64,000 bases of DNA from Paramoeba atlantica (lineage: Eukaryota; Discosea): NCBI GenBank assembly GCA_977017575.1, contig CDRNVI010000030.1, positions 1,054,001-1,118,000 on the forward strand. Direction: 5' to 3'. A model generated the notes under the pieces. That model was given only the letters and a program-made list of their open reading frames with translations. It had not been told where the DNA came from and ran no database searches. Positions 18,343 through 28,700 of the stretch are shown here, in pieces; the stretch's first letter is position 1; every line of letters begins with the position of its first letter. The position numbers and the translations under genes were made by a program.

Positions 18343-18960
18343 ACTAACCTAAGAACAGAGGCATCATAAAGATAAGAAAAGATAGGAATTTGGGAAACTG
18401 TGTGCATCAATGCTAAGGAGAGTACTTCAACGTTCAAACTAAATTATACAATCCATTTCTATTTCACGCATTTTTATATAAAATGTTATCAAAGACTTAT
18501 CAAATATCTCGCACCGAGATTCTAGTATCCCTGTTGCTGTGACGAATAACCATTATGGTAGAGTGAAAGACTACAAATACCGCGAAAAAGCAAGGAATGT
18601 CCTAGGTAGTTCATGACAGACTAATTGCATGTCAGGTACACAAGCAAGATGAACAGTAAATAGGCCATGGCATAAGGGGTTGATAACTCCCTTGTATGGT
18701 TAGAACCCACATTGGCCAAATTCGTCGAAACATTAACAAAACAGTCGTTCCAATAGCAAAATTGGTTTGGTTAAAATGCATAGCTCATTTACATTATCTC
18801 ACAACAAATATTTATTTCATAAATATTGTGATGCGTTAAGCCGAGAAACGGTTTTTAGATACCACGATAACTACCTAGAATTCTCCGACAAATAGTAATG
18901 ACGTTGAAAATTGCAAAAATGAAGGATACTCAAATGCAAGTGCGCAGGCGATTAGGCAAA
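18343..18960. other. Intergenic spacer, 0.6 kb, nothing recognised
   Basis: AT-rich sequence without a frame or repeat I can support. It should contain the TRM10 5' flank and the 3' flank of the next gene. Confidence 0.5.
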
Positions 18961-19857
18961 TTATTTCTTTAAAAGTGTGTTTAACATGGAGACGTTAAAA
19001 CCTCCAGTCTTCTTTGAGTTCTGCTGGTACAATGGAATACCTGCTGGTGTACCTGTGGTTGAGTTTGCAGCCTTTGTCATAGATTTCTGCACCTGTTCTT
19101 CATTACAAAGACGTGATGCGTCTGGTGTTGTTCTGTCACCTTCTTTTCGATAGGTACTTGAATTCTTTATGGCTTGAGTAAAACTAAGATTCTGTCTGCT
19201 TTTAGGAGGATTAGAATCGTGCTTATGTGTTGCGTTAACACTTTCTTCAGACAGTAATTTCGGAGATTTACCCGCATCTGGCTTTGGCACGCGGCCTGGA
19301 AGATTTCGAATGGATGAATAAATAACGAATTCCTGAACAGCAGACTTAGTCTCAGCCGTCAGAGGTGAAGCGGTGTTCGAAAATGGCTCTCTATGTGAAA
19401 GTTGCTTCGGGGACATTGTTTCAGAAGAGCCTTCAAACACATTAGAATAAGGTACATCGCCGTTTAATCGATCCTCTATCGTGTCTTTCTCCTTCGCGAA
19501 TGATTTTAAAGATGCGTCCTGAACGCCTTTCGTGATTTCCTCAAGGGTACCCGAAAAAAGAGCATCAACTTCATTTACTGGATGCGTTTCTGACTGACTT
19601 TGGTTCAAAGCTTTTTTCTCGGATTTCTGGCGCTGATTAGCTTCGTATTGCATTCCAATTTCAAACGTTTCGTGATCTTTTGAAGCAACAGATCGCGTTT
19701 TCTGTAATTGAACCTTGTTCACTGGCACGCCGCGGGAAGGATTATAAAAATAAGACAATTCCGTTTGGACATCGGATGTACCTTCTTTCGATTTCATAGA
19801 ACGTTCGATCGCATACATCTCATCTATGCTGTACGTTCTTCGCAAGGCTGCAGTCAT
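18961..19857 (-). CDS. Hypothetical Ser/Lys-rich protein
   Basis: I take the Met of MTAALRRTYSIDEMYAIERS as the start (298 residues); an upstream Met at 19902 would add a short hydrophobic segment. The N-terminal motif RRTYSIDEMYAIERSMK resembles the Tyr-x4-Met/Leu hydrophobic motif of eIF4E-binding proteins such as 4E-T (Y-x-x-x-E-L-L/M-x-I), a loose match only. The rest is low-complexity, Ser/Lys/Glu/Asn-rich and probably disordered, with a conserved-looking C-terminus (GGFNVSMLNTLLKK). No domain, signal peptide or membrane segment. If the eIF4E idea holds it would be a translation repressor; this is speculation. Confidence 0.6.
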   Translation of the reverse strand: MTAALRRTYSIDEMYAIERSMKSKEGTSDVQTELSYFYNPSRGVPVNKVQLQKTRSVASKDHETFEIGMQYEANQRQKSEKKALNQSQSETHPVNEVDALFSGTLEEITKGVQDASLKSFAKEKDTIEDRLNGDVPYSNVFEGSSETMSPKQLSHREPFSNTASPLTAETKSAVQEFVIYSSIRNLPGRVPKPDAGKSPKLLSEESVNATHKHDSNPPKSRQNLSFTQAIKNSSTYRKEGDRTTPDASRLCNEEQVQKSMTKAANSTTGTPAGIPLYQQNSKKTGGFNVSMLNTLLKK

Positions 19858-20315
19858 GAAGAAAATTATGCAAATACGAAGTTCCCTACTTAAAATATGC
19901 AACTCATATAAAACAGATGTAAAGACATATCATTAGTCATAATTATTATTATTATCAAAATTTAATCATTAGTGTAGGTGTTCCCTCTAGTAGAGGGTAC
20001 GCGCCTGCAAAAAAGATAAGAGGCATCTGTAAATCCTTACTTTACCTTCAGAAAACTTTCGCTGAGATAAGCAGTGTACAAGATTTTACTGTACCATATC
20101 CAGTATGTAATCTGTGAACCATTACGAGGGCCAATTTGACCAGAGCATTCAATGGAATTGATGACATGCAGGTGGGTGACAAGCACTGCAAATATCCCCT
20201 TCCCGATCGTATTCACATGTCGAGCATCGTACCACTTTTCAAACGTTCGGGTAAGCGCCTGCAAGGGCACGAAGGGAATATTTTTCAGTAAAATTCTGAT
20301 TCACGATGAAGTACT
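19858..20315. other. Intergenic spacer left of the 1 kb transposon
   Basis: No gene recognised. Contains a short ATT microsatellite at about 19937-19955. It ends at the TA target of the element that begins at 20318. Confidence 0.5.
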
Positions 20316-20317
20316 TA

Positions 20318-21334
20318 CTGTCCCCCCCCACTTAAGCGCAACCAGGTTTTGGCCTAAAATTGCGCATAAGTAGGCGGGTCAAAAAAAGGGGTGAAAAAAA
20401 ATTTGCGCGCCGCTTCGCGGCGCGTGTTTTAATCATGAGTTATGTACGCGGGGTGCCCCGGGGGGCTGCTTTTTATATACTCCCCCTCTAATTTCTATAA
20501 ATTATATTTTATAAAAAAAATGAGTTATTATTACTGTGACCCCCCCTTTATACTTCGCCCATTTTTATATCTATAAAAAATAATTAATGAAAATGGTAGT
20601 TCGTCGGCGTTAGTACCATCAGTGGAGGGGTGCAGACGGTACCTGTAGCTCGTTGTCGAACGGTGGCAACCAATCGCGATCGGTAACGACAGATCGCGAC
20701 CGGTTGCGAACGCTGTGGATATTTTTTCGAGGTTCGAAGTGTTTACCGATTCATTGGAAGATCAGTCGGACAGGGGGTGACGTGTGAGAGATAACTAGGG
20801 AGGAGGTACAGTACTTCGCTTGTATGGTTACTTATGCCTGCAAATGACCACATCACGAGGTAAGTGCCTTTTTTGCGAGCACCCGATCAATTGTAGGAAA
20901 AGAACGGACTTTTAAGAGCGTGGGTCCGAAATAAATTTATAAATTAAAGTTTAGTTTATCATGCACTTGTAGTGCAATTACCCACGTTATCTTTACCCGC
21001 CCCACATCTAGGCGGTGCCGCACGCTGGTGCGCTGATCATTTCAAAAGCGTACAGTACGTGGCAGGAGAGTTCCTCTGATGTACAGTACAGTATAGTATG
21101 CAAAGACTCGCCGTACAGACCGGTGAAGATCAGTGTGGATCAGAGGAGATCGCTGGAGATCATTTTTGAACGCCCAAAGGGACTCTCCATTTCAAGAGCG
21201 GCGAAAATCTGTACAAAAATTCGTACCACAAAAAAAAAATTGCGCCGCTTTGCGGCGCTGTTCTTCTGAACGATGCGTCAAAATTGCGCTTAAGTGGCCG
21301 GGTCAAACGGTTGCGCATAAGTAGGGGGGGACAG
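20318..21334. mobile_element. 1.0 kb non-autonomous TIR transposon, TA target
   Basis: The left end TA|CTGTCCCCCCCCACTTAAG and the reversed right end TA|CTGTCCCCCCCTACTTATG share an inverted repeat that continues with GCGCAACC. A second copy of the terminal motif lies just inside each end (TTGCGCATAAGTAGGCGGG left; TTGCGCTTAAGTGGCCGGG right), so each end is a double, subterminally repeated structure. Palindromic GC hairpins sit inside both ends (CGCCGCTTCGCGGCG near 20408, GCGCCGCTTTGCGGCGC near 21241). TA dinucleotides flank both sides, as for Tc1/mariner/pogo. There is no transposase frame, so it would depend on an enzyme elsewhere. The near-identity of the ends suggests a fairly recent insertion. 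Confidence 0.8.
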
Positions 21335-21447
21335 TACCCTATATTTTCATCTAAAACTCATGTTGCACACAAGTCAATAAATTAGACATACAGTCGAAAT
21401 TATACAAACGAAAGAGAGAGGCACAATAAGTGAGAGGGCAGAGTTAT

Positions 21448-22710
21448 TCACGTGCATATTGCGGGCGTTCGTAAGGTAATCACATAGTTGCAAACTGAAG
21501 GCTCTGATATATCCGATATTTCGGTTGTATTTCCACACACTGCACGCACGACAGTATGTCGCATAGGTCCGGACCAGCAGCTATCACCGTGTTCATACCA
21601 CATTGTTGAAAAGTCTCGCTGATACTCCTCATCTTCTTCAGCTGTACCGGCTTCACCAAAGTCAGTCCACCGACCAAGAGATATTCCGCGATCTGGCCTG
21701 TCGGGATTTTCCTGTGTGACATCGTGAAACATACAGAGTGTGTGGTTCAATCCCTTGTGAATCTTGAAGTAGCATTTTCCGTGAAGTGGGAGAAACGCAT
21801 CCTGCTCACCGAAAGGAGTGCCAAGTTCCCGTTGCAGCGTCTCAACCTCACGTTGAGTTGCCCACTTTTCGCGTAGTTGCGACTGATAGATTTCTCTAGC
21901 TACCTTGGCCTCTGGACGCTCGTATTTCGGTTTAGAATCGTACCCATAGTCATCTATTTCATCATAAATGTTGATATCATCTTTATCTCTATATCTTCTA
22001 TGCCTATCAGGAGAAATCTGGTCTTGCAAGTCATGAATGTATTCTTCATGGAAAGATGCCGCATCATGCTCCCAATCCCCAGAGACGCTTGCGTTTCTTT
22101 TTTTGCTTTCTTCCAAGGCTTCCCTTTCTTTGTCCTCCAGCATTTCCTGTTCTTTCTTTTTCATTTCGAATTCTTCAAGCTCACGCTGTTTAACGGTGTA
22201 CCGTTCTTTCGCTGCCTCAAGCTCTATCTTGCGTTCCTTCCGAATTTGCAAGGCACGCTCTATTAAGTCTCGTTTCTGTTGTAGTCCTTGACGACGGACG
22301 TCAGTCTCCTGTTGCTCTTGCGCTGCCTGAGCTGCAGCTAAAGCTGCACAATTTCGAGGACAGAACCCTTCTTGCTCATCGGAGCCGTCGCAGCAATCAC
22401 ACACACCGTCATCCACATGACTGCGAAAGATCCATTTCGCGATGTGACCCTCATTGGGACAATAGAATTCCTTTTCTGCTGCATTTACGTGACTGCATGC
22501 CGAGGTCCCAGGTTCGTCCGTTCCATCCTCACAGTCACAGTAATAATCGTTGACGTTTTGTATTGCAATGGATGTACCGTCCCCGCACAGGAAGCTTGGT
22601 CCCGAATATAAATGTCTGCGCTCGGGTGAAACTCCACGAGTTGTAGAACATTTCAAAGGAACGGGGGAGAAGACCAGAAGAGCTACAGCAAGGCAATAAA
22701 CGAAGTTCAT
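21448..22710 (-). CDS. PRKCSH: Glucosidase II beta subunit (PRKCSH)
   Basis: I choose the Met of MNFVYCLAVALLVF (420 residues) because it begins directly with a hydrophobic signal peptide; an upstream Met at 22764 would bury it. Two LDL-receptor-A-type Ca-binding Cys repeats follow (YYCDCEDGTDEPGTSAC and DDGVCDCCDGSDEQEGFC). The middle is a Glu/Lys-rich coiled coil (about 130-280), and the C-terminus holds an MRH mannose-6-phosphate-receptor-like domain (KCYFKIHKGLNHTLCMF, ISLGRWTDFGEAG, GPMRHTVVRAVCG). The subunit retains glucosidase II in the ER and recognises mannose on N-glycans during glucose trimming. No HDEL-type tail: the protein ends TPAICT, so retention may rely on another signal. 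It therefore points to a normal ER quality-control pathway. Confidence 0.92.
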   Translation of the reverse strand: MNFVYCLAVALLVFSPVPLKCSTTRGVSPERRHLYSGPSFLCGDGTSIAIQNVNDYYCDCEDGTDEPGTSACSHVNAAEKEFYCPNEGHIAKWIFRSHVDDGVCDCCDGSDEQEGFCPRNCAALAAAQAAQEQQETDVRRQGLQQKRDLIERALQIRKERKIELEAAKERYTVKQRELEEFEMKKKEQEMLEDKEREALEESKKRNASVSGDWEHDAASFHEEYIHDLQDQISPDRHRRYRDKDDINIYDEIDDYGYDSKPKYERPEAKVAREIYQSQLREKWATQREVETLQRELGTPFGEQDAFLPLHGKCYFKIHKGLNHTLCMFHDVTQENPDRPDRGISLGRWTDFGEAGTAEEDEEYQRDFSTMWYEHGDSCWSGPMRHTVVRAVCGNTTEISDISEPSVCNYVITLRTPAICT

Positions 22711-23072
22711 GAGAGGAACACCTTCAGAATCGTTATTGTGCACGCATGTTCCACTTAAAGACAATTCGTACTAAAGCCAATCTTGTTTTGACGCATTAAT
22801 CTCCGAGGTAATACTATCACGTGTCCGTTTTCTACGATTTTAACAAACCATGTGCATCATGCACACCCTCCGATATAGATCACTAAAGACTGATTAAACA
22901 AATGGAACCCATCAAAATCATATATCTTCTATGGTTTCATCATATGAATCAATTCCAATAGGATCAACACCAGTATATCAAAATAAAAAACTCGGCTTTC
23001 TCTTCCTTTAAAACGTATTGACCCTCTATAAACAAACCTACCCCAGCACCCCCATCCTCCCTCCCTACTTAC
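22711..23072. other. Intergenic spacer between PRKCSH and CNOT9
   Basis: No gene seen. There is an abrupt change at about 23040 from AT-rich spacer to the very GC-rich CNOT9 gene. Confidence 0.5.
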
Positions 23073-24176
23073 CTACGTGGACAGCGGCATCAGCGGCCCC
23101 GCCTGCTGCTGGTGCAGCTGCGTCACAAAGGGGTCCCCGATATTCAGCAAAAGCTGATACAGCCACTTCCGCATGTTCACGTCCTCGTTTAGAAACTTAC
23201 TAAACGTGGTGTCCCGCAGCGGGGCGGGGAGCTGCTGCTGCAGCACCTCCCGGGCCTGGGGGTGGTCCGAGAGCCGCAGGTAGCACCGTATGATGTGGCG
23301 CAGCAGGCGGGCGGTGGGGGCGTCCGCGACCATGGTGCGGAGGGTGTTGCTGACGGCGGTGAACCGCTCGGGGGTGGCGCAGACGTACCGGAGCCCGTGG
23401 TCGGGCTGGATCATCTTCTGGAGGACGAAGGTGGCGACGGTGCGGGTGAGCTCGACGCCGCGGTCCATGGTCTTGAGGCAGAGCGGGATGAGGTCGGTGG
23501 CGAGGAGGAAGCGGATGACCTCGGGCTCGTCGGACTTCACGAGGGCGCCGAGGACGCCGAGGCTGGTGAGGCGGAGGTAGTCGAGGGCGCGGGCGGGGTG
23601 GGTGGTGGAGAGGAGGGGGTAGAGCAGCAGGGGGAGGTGGGTGCGGAGGAGGGGGGGGCGGGTGTCGGGGTGGGAGGCGACGCACTGGAGCAGGGCGAGC
23701 GCGTTGCAGACGCGGTTGGAGGCGGCGGGGGGGAGGTCGGGGGGGGTGGTGAGGAGGCGGGGGTAGACCGCGGTGAGCTCCTGGAGGAGGAGCGCGATGA
23801 CCGCGGTGGCGTGCCAGAGGGTGAGGGCGAGGTCGGGGTGGCGCTCGCGGACTTTGGAGAGTTCGTAGAGGGCGGATTCGCGGGTCTGTGGCTCGAGGAG
23901 TTGGCTGACGAGGGACCAGATTTTGGGGTCTTCGCAGGAGGAGGGAGGGGGAAGGGGAGGGGGTGGGGGTGGGGGGAGAGGACCGTGGGAGGGGGTCACG
24001 GGGGTGGGGGAGGGGTTGAGTCCGGAGAGGGGACTGACCCGGGGGACGGGGGTAGGGGGGAGAGGGGGGTGGGGAAGGGGGTGGGTGCTGGTGGGGGGAG
24101 GGTAGGGAGGACCGGGTGGGACCCCGCGGGGGTGGGGAGGAGGGGCGTGGAAAGGAGAGGTGCCGAACTGGCTCAT
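23073..24176 (-). CDS. CNOT9: CCR4-NOT subunit CNOT9/Rcd1/Caf40
   Basis: The 367-residue protein has a Pro-rich disordered N-terminus (~85 residues), then the armadillo-repeat Rcd1 domain to the end. Diagnostic blocks are KIWSLVSQLLEPQTRESALY (family: KI.xWIxxLxxPxxRExAL), VYPRLLTTPPDL, NRVCNALALLQCVASHPDTR, FLLATDLIPLCLKTMDRGVE, SKTVATFVLQKMIxDDxGL-like TVATFVLQKMIQPDHGLRYV, and LRHIIRCYLRLSDHPQAREV. CNOT9 is the substrate-recruiting subunit of the deadenylase complex that shortens mRNA poly(A) tails. The gene is strikingly GC-rich and strongly C-ended in codon third positions compared with its neighbours, and long antisense frames appear as a by-product. Confidence 0.93.
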   Translation of the reverse strand: MSQFGTSPFHAPPPHPRGVPPGPPYPPPTSTHPLPHPPLPPTPVPRVSPLSGLNPSPTPVTPSHGPLPPPPPPPLPPPSSCEDPKIWSLVSQLLEPQTRESALYELSKVRERHPDLALTLWHATAVIALLLQELTAVYPRLLTTPPDLPPAASNRVCNALALLQCVASHPDTRPPLLRTHLPLLLYPLLSTTHPARALDYLRLTSLGVLGALVKSDEPEVIRFLLATDLIPLCLKTMDRGVELTRTVATFVLQKMIQPDHGLRYVCATPERFTAVSNTLRTMVADAPTARLLRHIIRCYLRLSDHPQAREVLQQQLPAPLRDTTFSKFLNEDVNMRKWLYQLLLNIGDPFVTQLHQQQAGPLMPLST

Positions 24177-24447
24177 GGAGATGCGAGTCGGTGGGTGATG
24201 TAGTAAGAAAATCCGATGGAAAGAAAGAGAGATAGAGGTAAAGATATAGGGGTAAAGAAGTGAGACTGCGAAACGATTATTTTTGAGAGTATAATGAGTG
24301 CGAAAAATAGTTTTTATCTCTTATATCTTGAGAGAGAACTTCATGCCCAATACAGCCTGACGGTATAAAAGCAGGATCATGTAACGATAGAAAAAAATAG
24401 AATCGTAGAATAGACCGCCCCATATATTATTTATCACCTGATTTCCC

Positions 24448-25419
24448 TCATGTACGCACATGCTTTCGAATGCCTCTCTCGACGCAGGGGCATACGAGAA
24501 AATTATTTTGGGCGTTCAATGGGGCATTCTTCTTCGCCTCGGTGTGTCCTGAGGAGACGCGATTCCACGCGTAGCGCCCATTGTCCACCTCACGCACTAC
24601 CATCATGGAGGGGTGAGCCGTCTCTGTTGTAGAGTTCGAGTGGAACCAATTCTCGAGATCAACTGCGAGAGCTTTCATGTCGTCTGTGCCTTGTACGGCG
24701 CATACCTTCGTAGTGCCGTACGCCTCATCCCAATTAACTTCGGAACTAGCGTCGTGTAAGTCGTAGCAGCGCTGGTCATAAGAGCAAGGTTCGATACGAA
24801 CAGTTTCCCCAACGTGTCTGGGATATTTACCATCCAAAAGAGTTCTCCGTAGTGTAGGAAAAGCATCCAATGTGGCCAGTTCCCGCGCGTGAAGGGTCTC
24901 ATGCAGGCGAGCTGCGGGGCTAGCGCCTGTCTCAATAACTTCTTCAACGAGTCCAGGGCGTCGCAAGTCTTCGTATACATACTCCGGTCGAACGTACTCC
25001 GAAAGAGATTCTTTTGTGACCCTGACGTAAGAGTGGACAGTACATCGGCGTGCGTCAAGAATAGCATGAGACTGTAATGAGACCTCTGATGGCATTTCAG
25101 GGGACTCATTGGGCTTGGAACCGAGAAACATAAACGAGCGGTCGCAACGAAAGACTCGCGCAAAAAATGTCAATATGCGAGACAAAGTTTGCACACACGT
25201 GTTTCGAAAATGTTGAAAATCAGAGATTTTATGCCCTTCCAAATCTTCCTTTTCTTCCATTTTTTCGTACGAATCTCGCATATCAGAATCAGCCTCAGCA
25301 TTTTTGGGTGATACCTCTCGCTCTTCACCGTTCCCCATCTCATTCTGGGTAAAGCAATACCCCAGGAGCGTCATTATAAGCAGGGACGTTAACATCGCGT
25401 AGAGATTAAGGCAAGTCAA
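24448..25419 (-). CDS. Secreted or membrane-anchored hypothetical protein
   Basis: 323 residues. The N-terminus (MLTSLLIMTLLGYCF from the second Met at 25395; first Met at 25419) looks like a signal peptide or anchor. A Glu-rich linker follows to about residue 60, then a globular region with Cys and Trp (FARVFRCDRSFMFLGSK, RRCTVHSYVRVTKES, VEEVIETGASPAARLHETLH, YDQRCYDLHDASSEVNWDEA). At least six cysteines in the mature part suggest disulphides and an exported or lumenal protein. There is no KDEL, GPI or second membrane segment visible. I do not recognise the family. Confidence 0.65.
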   Translation of the reverse strand: MTCLNLYAMLTSLLIMTLLGYCFTQNEMGNGEEREVSPKNAEADSDMRDSYEKMEEKEDLEGHKISDFQHFRNTCVQTLSRILTFFARVFRCDRSFMFLGSKPNESPEMPSEVSLQSHAILDARRCTVHSYVRVTKESLSEYVRPEYVYEDLRRPGLVEEVIETGASPAARLHETLHARELATLDAFPTLRRTLLDGKYPRHVGETVRIEPCSYDQRCYDLHDASSEVNWDEAYGTTKVCAVQGTDDMKALAVDLENWFHSNSTTETAHPSMMVVREVDNGRYAWNRVSSGHTEAKKNAPLNAQNNFLVCPCVERGIRKHVRT

Positions 25420-25741
25420 AAAATATTTTTTACGCCAAATAAATCTCTAATGCCTAAAAATACTTTGCTTCTAAAATACTCAGATTAGTCCCTCAGATAT
25501 CAGTGTTAACCTTCAGAAGAGTAAATTTTTAAAAGTATACGTAATATGCTAGTTCAATACGGTCTAGTACTAGACGATTTTCAAAGTGAATCGTTTACTG
25601 TATCGTAAGCTGAGATTATGATCTTTTATATTAAAAATACAATTACTCCCGAGCATACGCTTGCCCAATTAATCAATACGCAATGATGTAAAAACTAAAA
25701 GACTCTTTTAAAAGGAGATTCTGAATTACAAATATCTGTTT
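25420..25741. other. Intergenic spacer, 0.3 kb, nothing recognised
   Basis: AT-rich spacer between the 24.4 kb gene and the end of the large zinc-knuckle/TPR gene. Confidence 0.5.
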
Positions 25742-28700
25742 CTATCCTGCGAAGCTACGATCAGAAATATGCGCCGCCTCTTCGTCTTCTGTATCGTCAT
25801 AAATCAGAGGTCCGATTGCACTGTTCACAGCATCTCGCACTTGCTTGGCTTCCATCTCAAGGCCTTTCTTGTGATGCTCGAAAGCAACATTTTTCGCCAG
25901 ATTTTGTTTGTTTTCTTTCTTACTTACGCTTCTCGGTGAGCCACAGAATGGACACGAAGTACTTGGAAGCGTACTTGCGGCGCGCTCGAACGTATCACAG
26001 AGCATCGGTAGTAAGCCGAACGTCCGGAGCTGGAGTCCCAGACTACGGCGTACCGGTTCATCCTCCTTGGAGGCTTTGCGAAACACTGAGAACAAGCCTC
26101 GAATATCAGGATAAAGTTCAATCGGTCGCGTTACCACTTCCACTGTTGCGTTCTCTTCTGAAACCTTAAAGAATGTATCTAAAGAGTACGGTGCCGCGGC
26201 ACGGTGCAGAAGTTCGAGCATTGCCCAACAGATATTTGCCCGCATACAAATCGCCAAAAGTGCGCCTGAGCGCACAAATGCTTGCAAATAGGTTTCATTA
26301 GCCGCACAACATTGTGAGACCAGTCGTGTCATGCAGCGCAAATGGGAGCAGTGTGTGTCAGTGTACAGGATGTGCGTAACCATCGCGATCATGTGGGAGT
26401 CCTGCATGAAGGAGCGTGTCAGATTCTCGTCTGTTTGCATCATGAAACGAAGGGGATCCACCGCCAAATGCCACTGGCGTCGTGTTGGGACATACCAACA
26501 GGCCAGATTTAGCAGAAGTAGATCTTCCGAATGAGCCACCTTGATCAAGGGTGTGTTGTGATACTTCGTCAACGTGAGCAAAGTCGAAAACAGCATGTTC
26601 GCGGCACGTCCTTCGGAAGCCGTAAGTGGAGCCACTCCTAACTGAAAAGGCGTATGACGCGGGAGGATAGAGAAAATTTGCTGTAGGATACCATACTTCA
26701 GGACACGTTGCACATGCCCGCACAGTAGTGCACGACACAAAATACCCGTTACGGCCTCGATACATTCCAGTTGGTTTTTCTGGGGGAGAGCATTGAAAAT
26801 ATATTGCACGCCATCTAATAAAACTTTGAAGTGCTCCCATTTAACGTCCTCCACCGTGTTCGTCTCACGAGGTGTTTCACTAGTGGCTGTGCGAGATTGT
26901 CGAGTACGGATCATGTAGTAAAGTAGCAGCATGAGCCACCAGATGGCATCGTACTGTCGACGCGAAACTAGCTTGGTACCTGTCGTTATGAACACGTCTA
27001 GCTCATCAAGACACAATCGACGATAAAGTTCAGCGAGATCACGCGGGTAGCATTGCCGTGAAAGTTCGGCAAAATCTCCACAACACCCTCTATAAATGAG
27101 AGGCCAGAGCCGAGTGTCGTTTTCCGCCATACAGCGAAAGTGCGCAGCAACCTTTGCAACAACGTAATTGGCGTTCTTCGGAGCAAAATAGCCTAAAATG
27201 CAGAGACAATCGCCAAGTAAATTTACATGCTTAATACTTCGATCTTGTAGCAGGTCCATAATCTTCTCAAAGATAAAGTCATATGAAGACGGTAATGGTC
27301 TGATGGACTGCGTTTCGTTTTCGGGGTGACTTTGATCCAAAATATAGAGAATACGACACGTGGCCTGAGCCATTACCTCGGGGTCAAATGCGGAACTGTC
27401 GAGAAATGTGACGCAAGTTCGAATCGCAGTTAGACTCGCTTGACTTACCAGCTGATTGCACCTACTCTTGACCAATTTACTACTCGGGTCTACCTCCAAC
27501 GCTCGTCGGTGAGCATCGCTTGCGGCATGCCATTTTCCGAGAAGTCGTAGACATTCACCAAGACAAAGATGAGCTCGAGCCCATTGTGGGGCGAGAACGA
27601 CGCAAGCAGTAGCATCTTCGTGGGCTTTCTTATGTTTCTCCAAGCGTAGATACGCAATGGCGCGATTATAGTACAGCGATGCTAACTGTGGCTCCGCCTG
27701 TATGCCGCTTGAATAACACTGTATACTGCGATTGTAATCGCCTGACTGAAAAGCCTCGTTTCCCTTGCGCTTCCATTCCGATGCAGTCGCAGGTTTGCTT
27801 TTCGACTTTCCTGTGGTCTCAATTTGTTCTTCAGAATCGGTAAGTGACAGATCAAGATTGCTCGATATTTCCGCATCTTCCACAGTGGTCTCTTCAGTGT
27901 CAATATGACAGGAGCATCCCTTCGAATCATGTCGTCCAGAAGACCACAATTCCATAGACGCAACAAGTTCATCGGTGACTGGTGACCTAAGAAGCCACTC
28001 CGTCTCGGCGCTCGTTAGATCCAGAGCTCGACGGCCTTGAGCGGAGGAACGTATACCTTTTTTGTTCCCTTTGTTTTTGCGAATATCAAGCATGACAGTC
28101 AGATCATCGCCGATGTCAAGACTGGGACGCGCTTTCTTAGTCTTTGTCTTACTCTCTTTTGTACCACAGAGTAGTTCTATCTGCTCGGCTGATGTGTCCT
28201 GTCGCGCATTTCGATCTGCGTTGCGTCCCTTGTCGGTCTGTGACACTGTCCGATTCGATTTCGTTTCAGATGTTTCGGTCTTTTTCTCCTTGCGCGCGGA
28301 TAAATCAGTAGCAATTGTTCCCTTTTCTTTCACTCCACTTGACGAGGAAACTTGCGTCTCATTCTTTGGTGAAAAAGTGGGTGTCTTTTTGCTTTTTTCT
28401 GGTTCGGGAATGTTGTCGATTTCCCCATTAATGTGAGTTCGCTTATTTATGTGAATGAATTGGGGAACGGACTCGTTATTGATTCCAATTATTTTTTCTA
28501 ATTCACCCTTCGACATGCCGAATTGCATAGCAAAGTAATCCATCCTCTTCTGTAGCCTACGCATAACTTTACAATGATACACTCCATGCTCTTCTCCACA
28601 ACATAAGCAATAATGAAATCCGGCTGTTCGGTGGCGCTCCTGCTGGTTACAATTATTCTCAGAATTGTTGTAATACAAGCAAGGGTAGCGGTGTGTATGC

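Noticed and set aside
23262-24203. A 313-codon plus-strand frame across CNOT9
   Set aside because: It is antisense to a clear CNOT9 gene; GC-rich, C-ended codons remove stops from the opposite strand. The Gly/Glu/Val-rich product has no domain.
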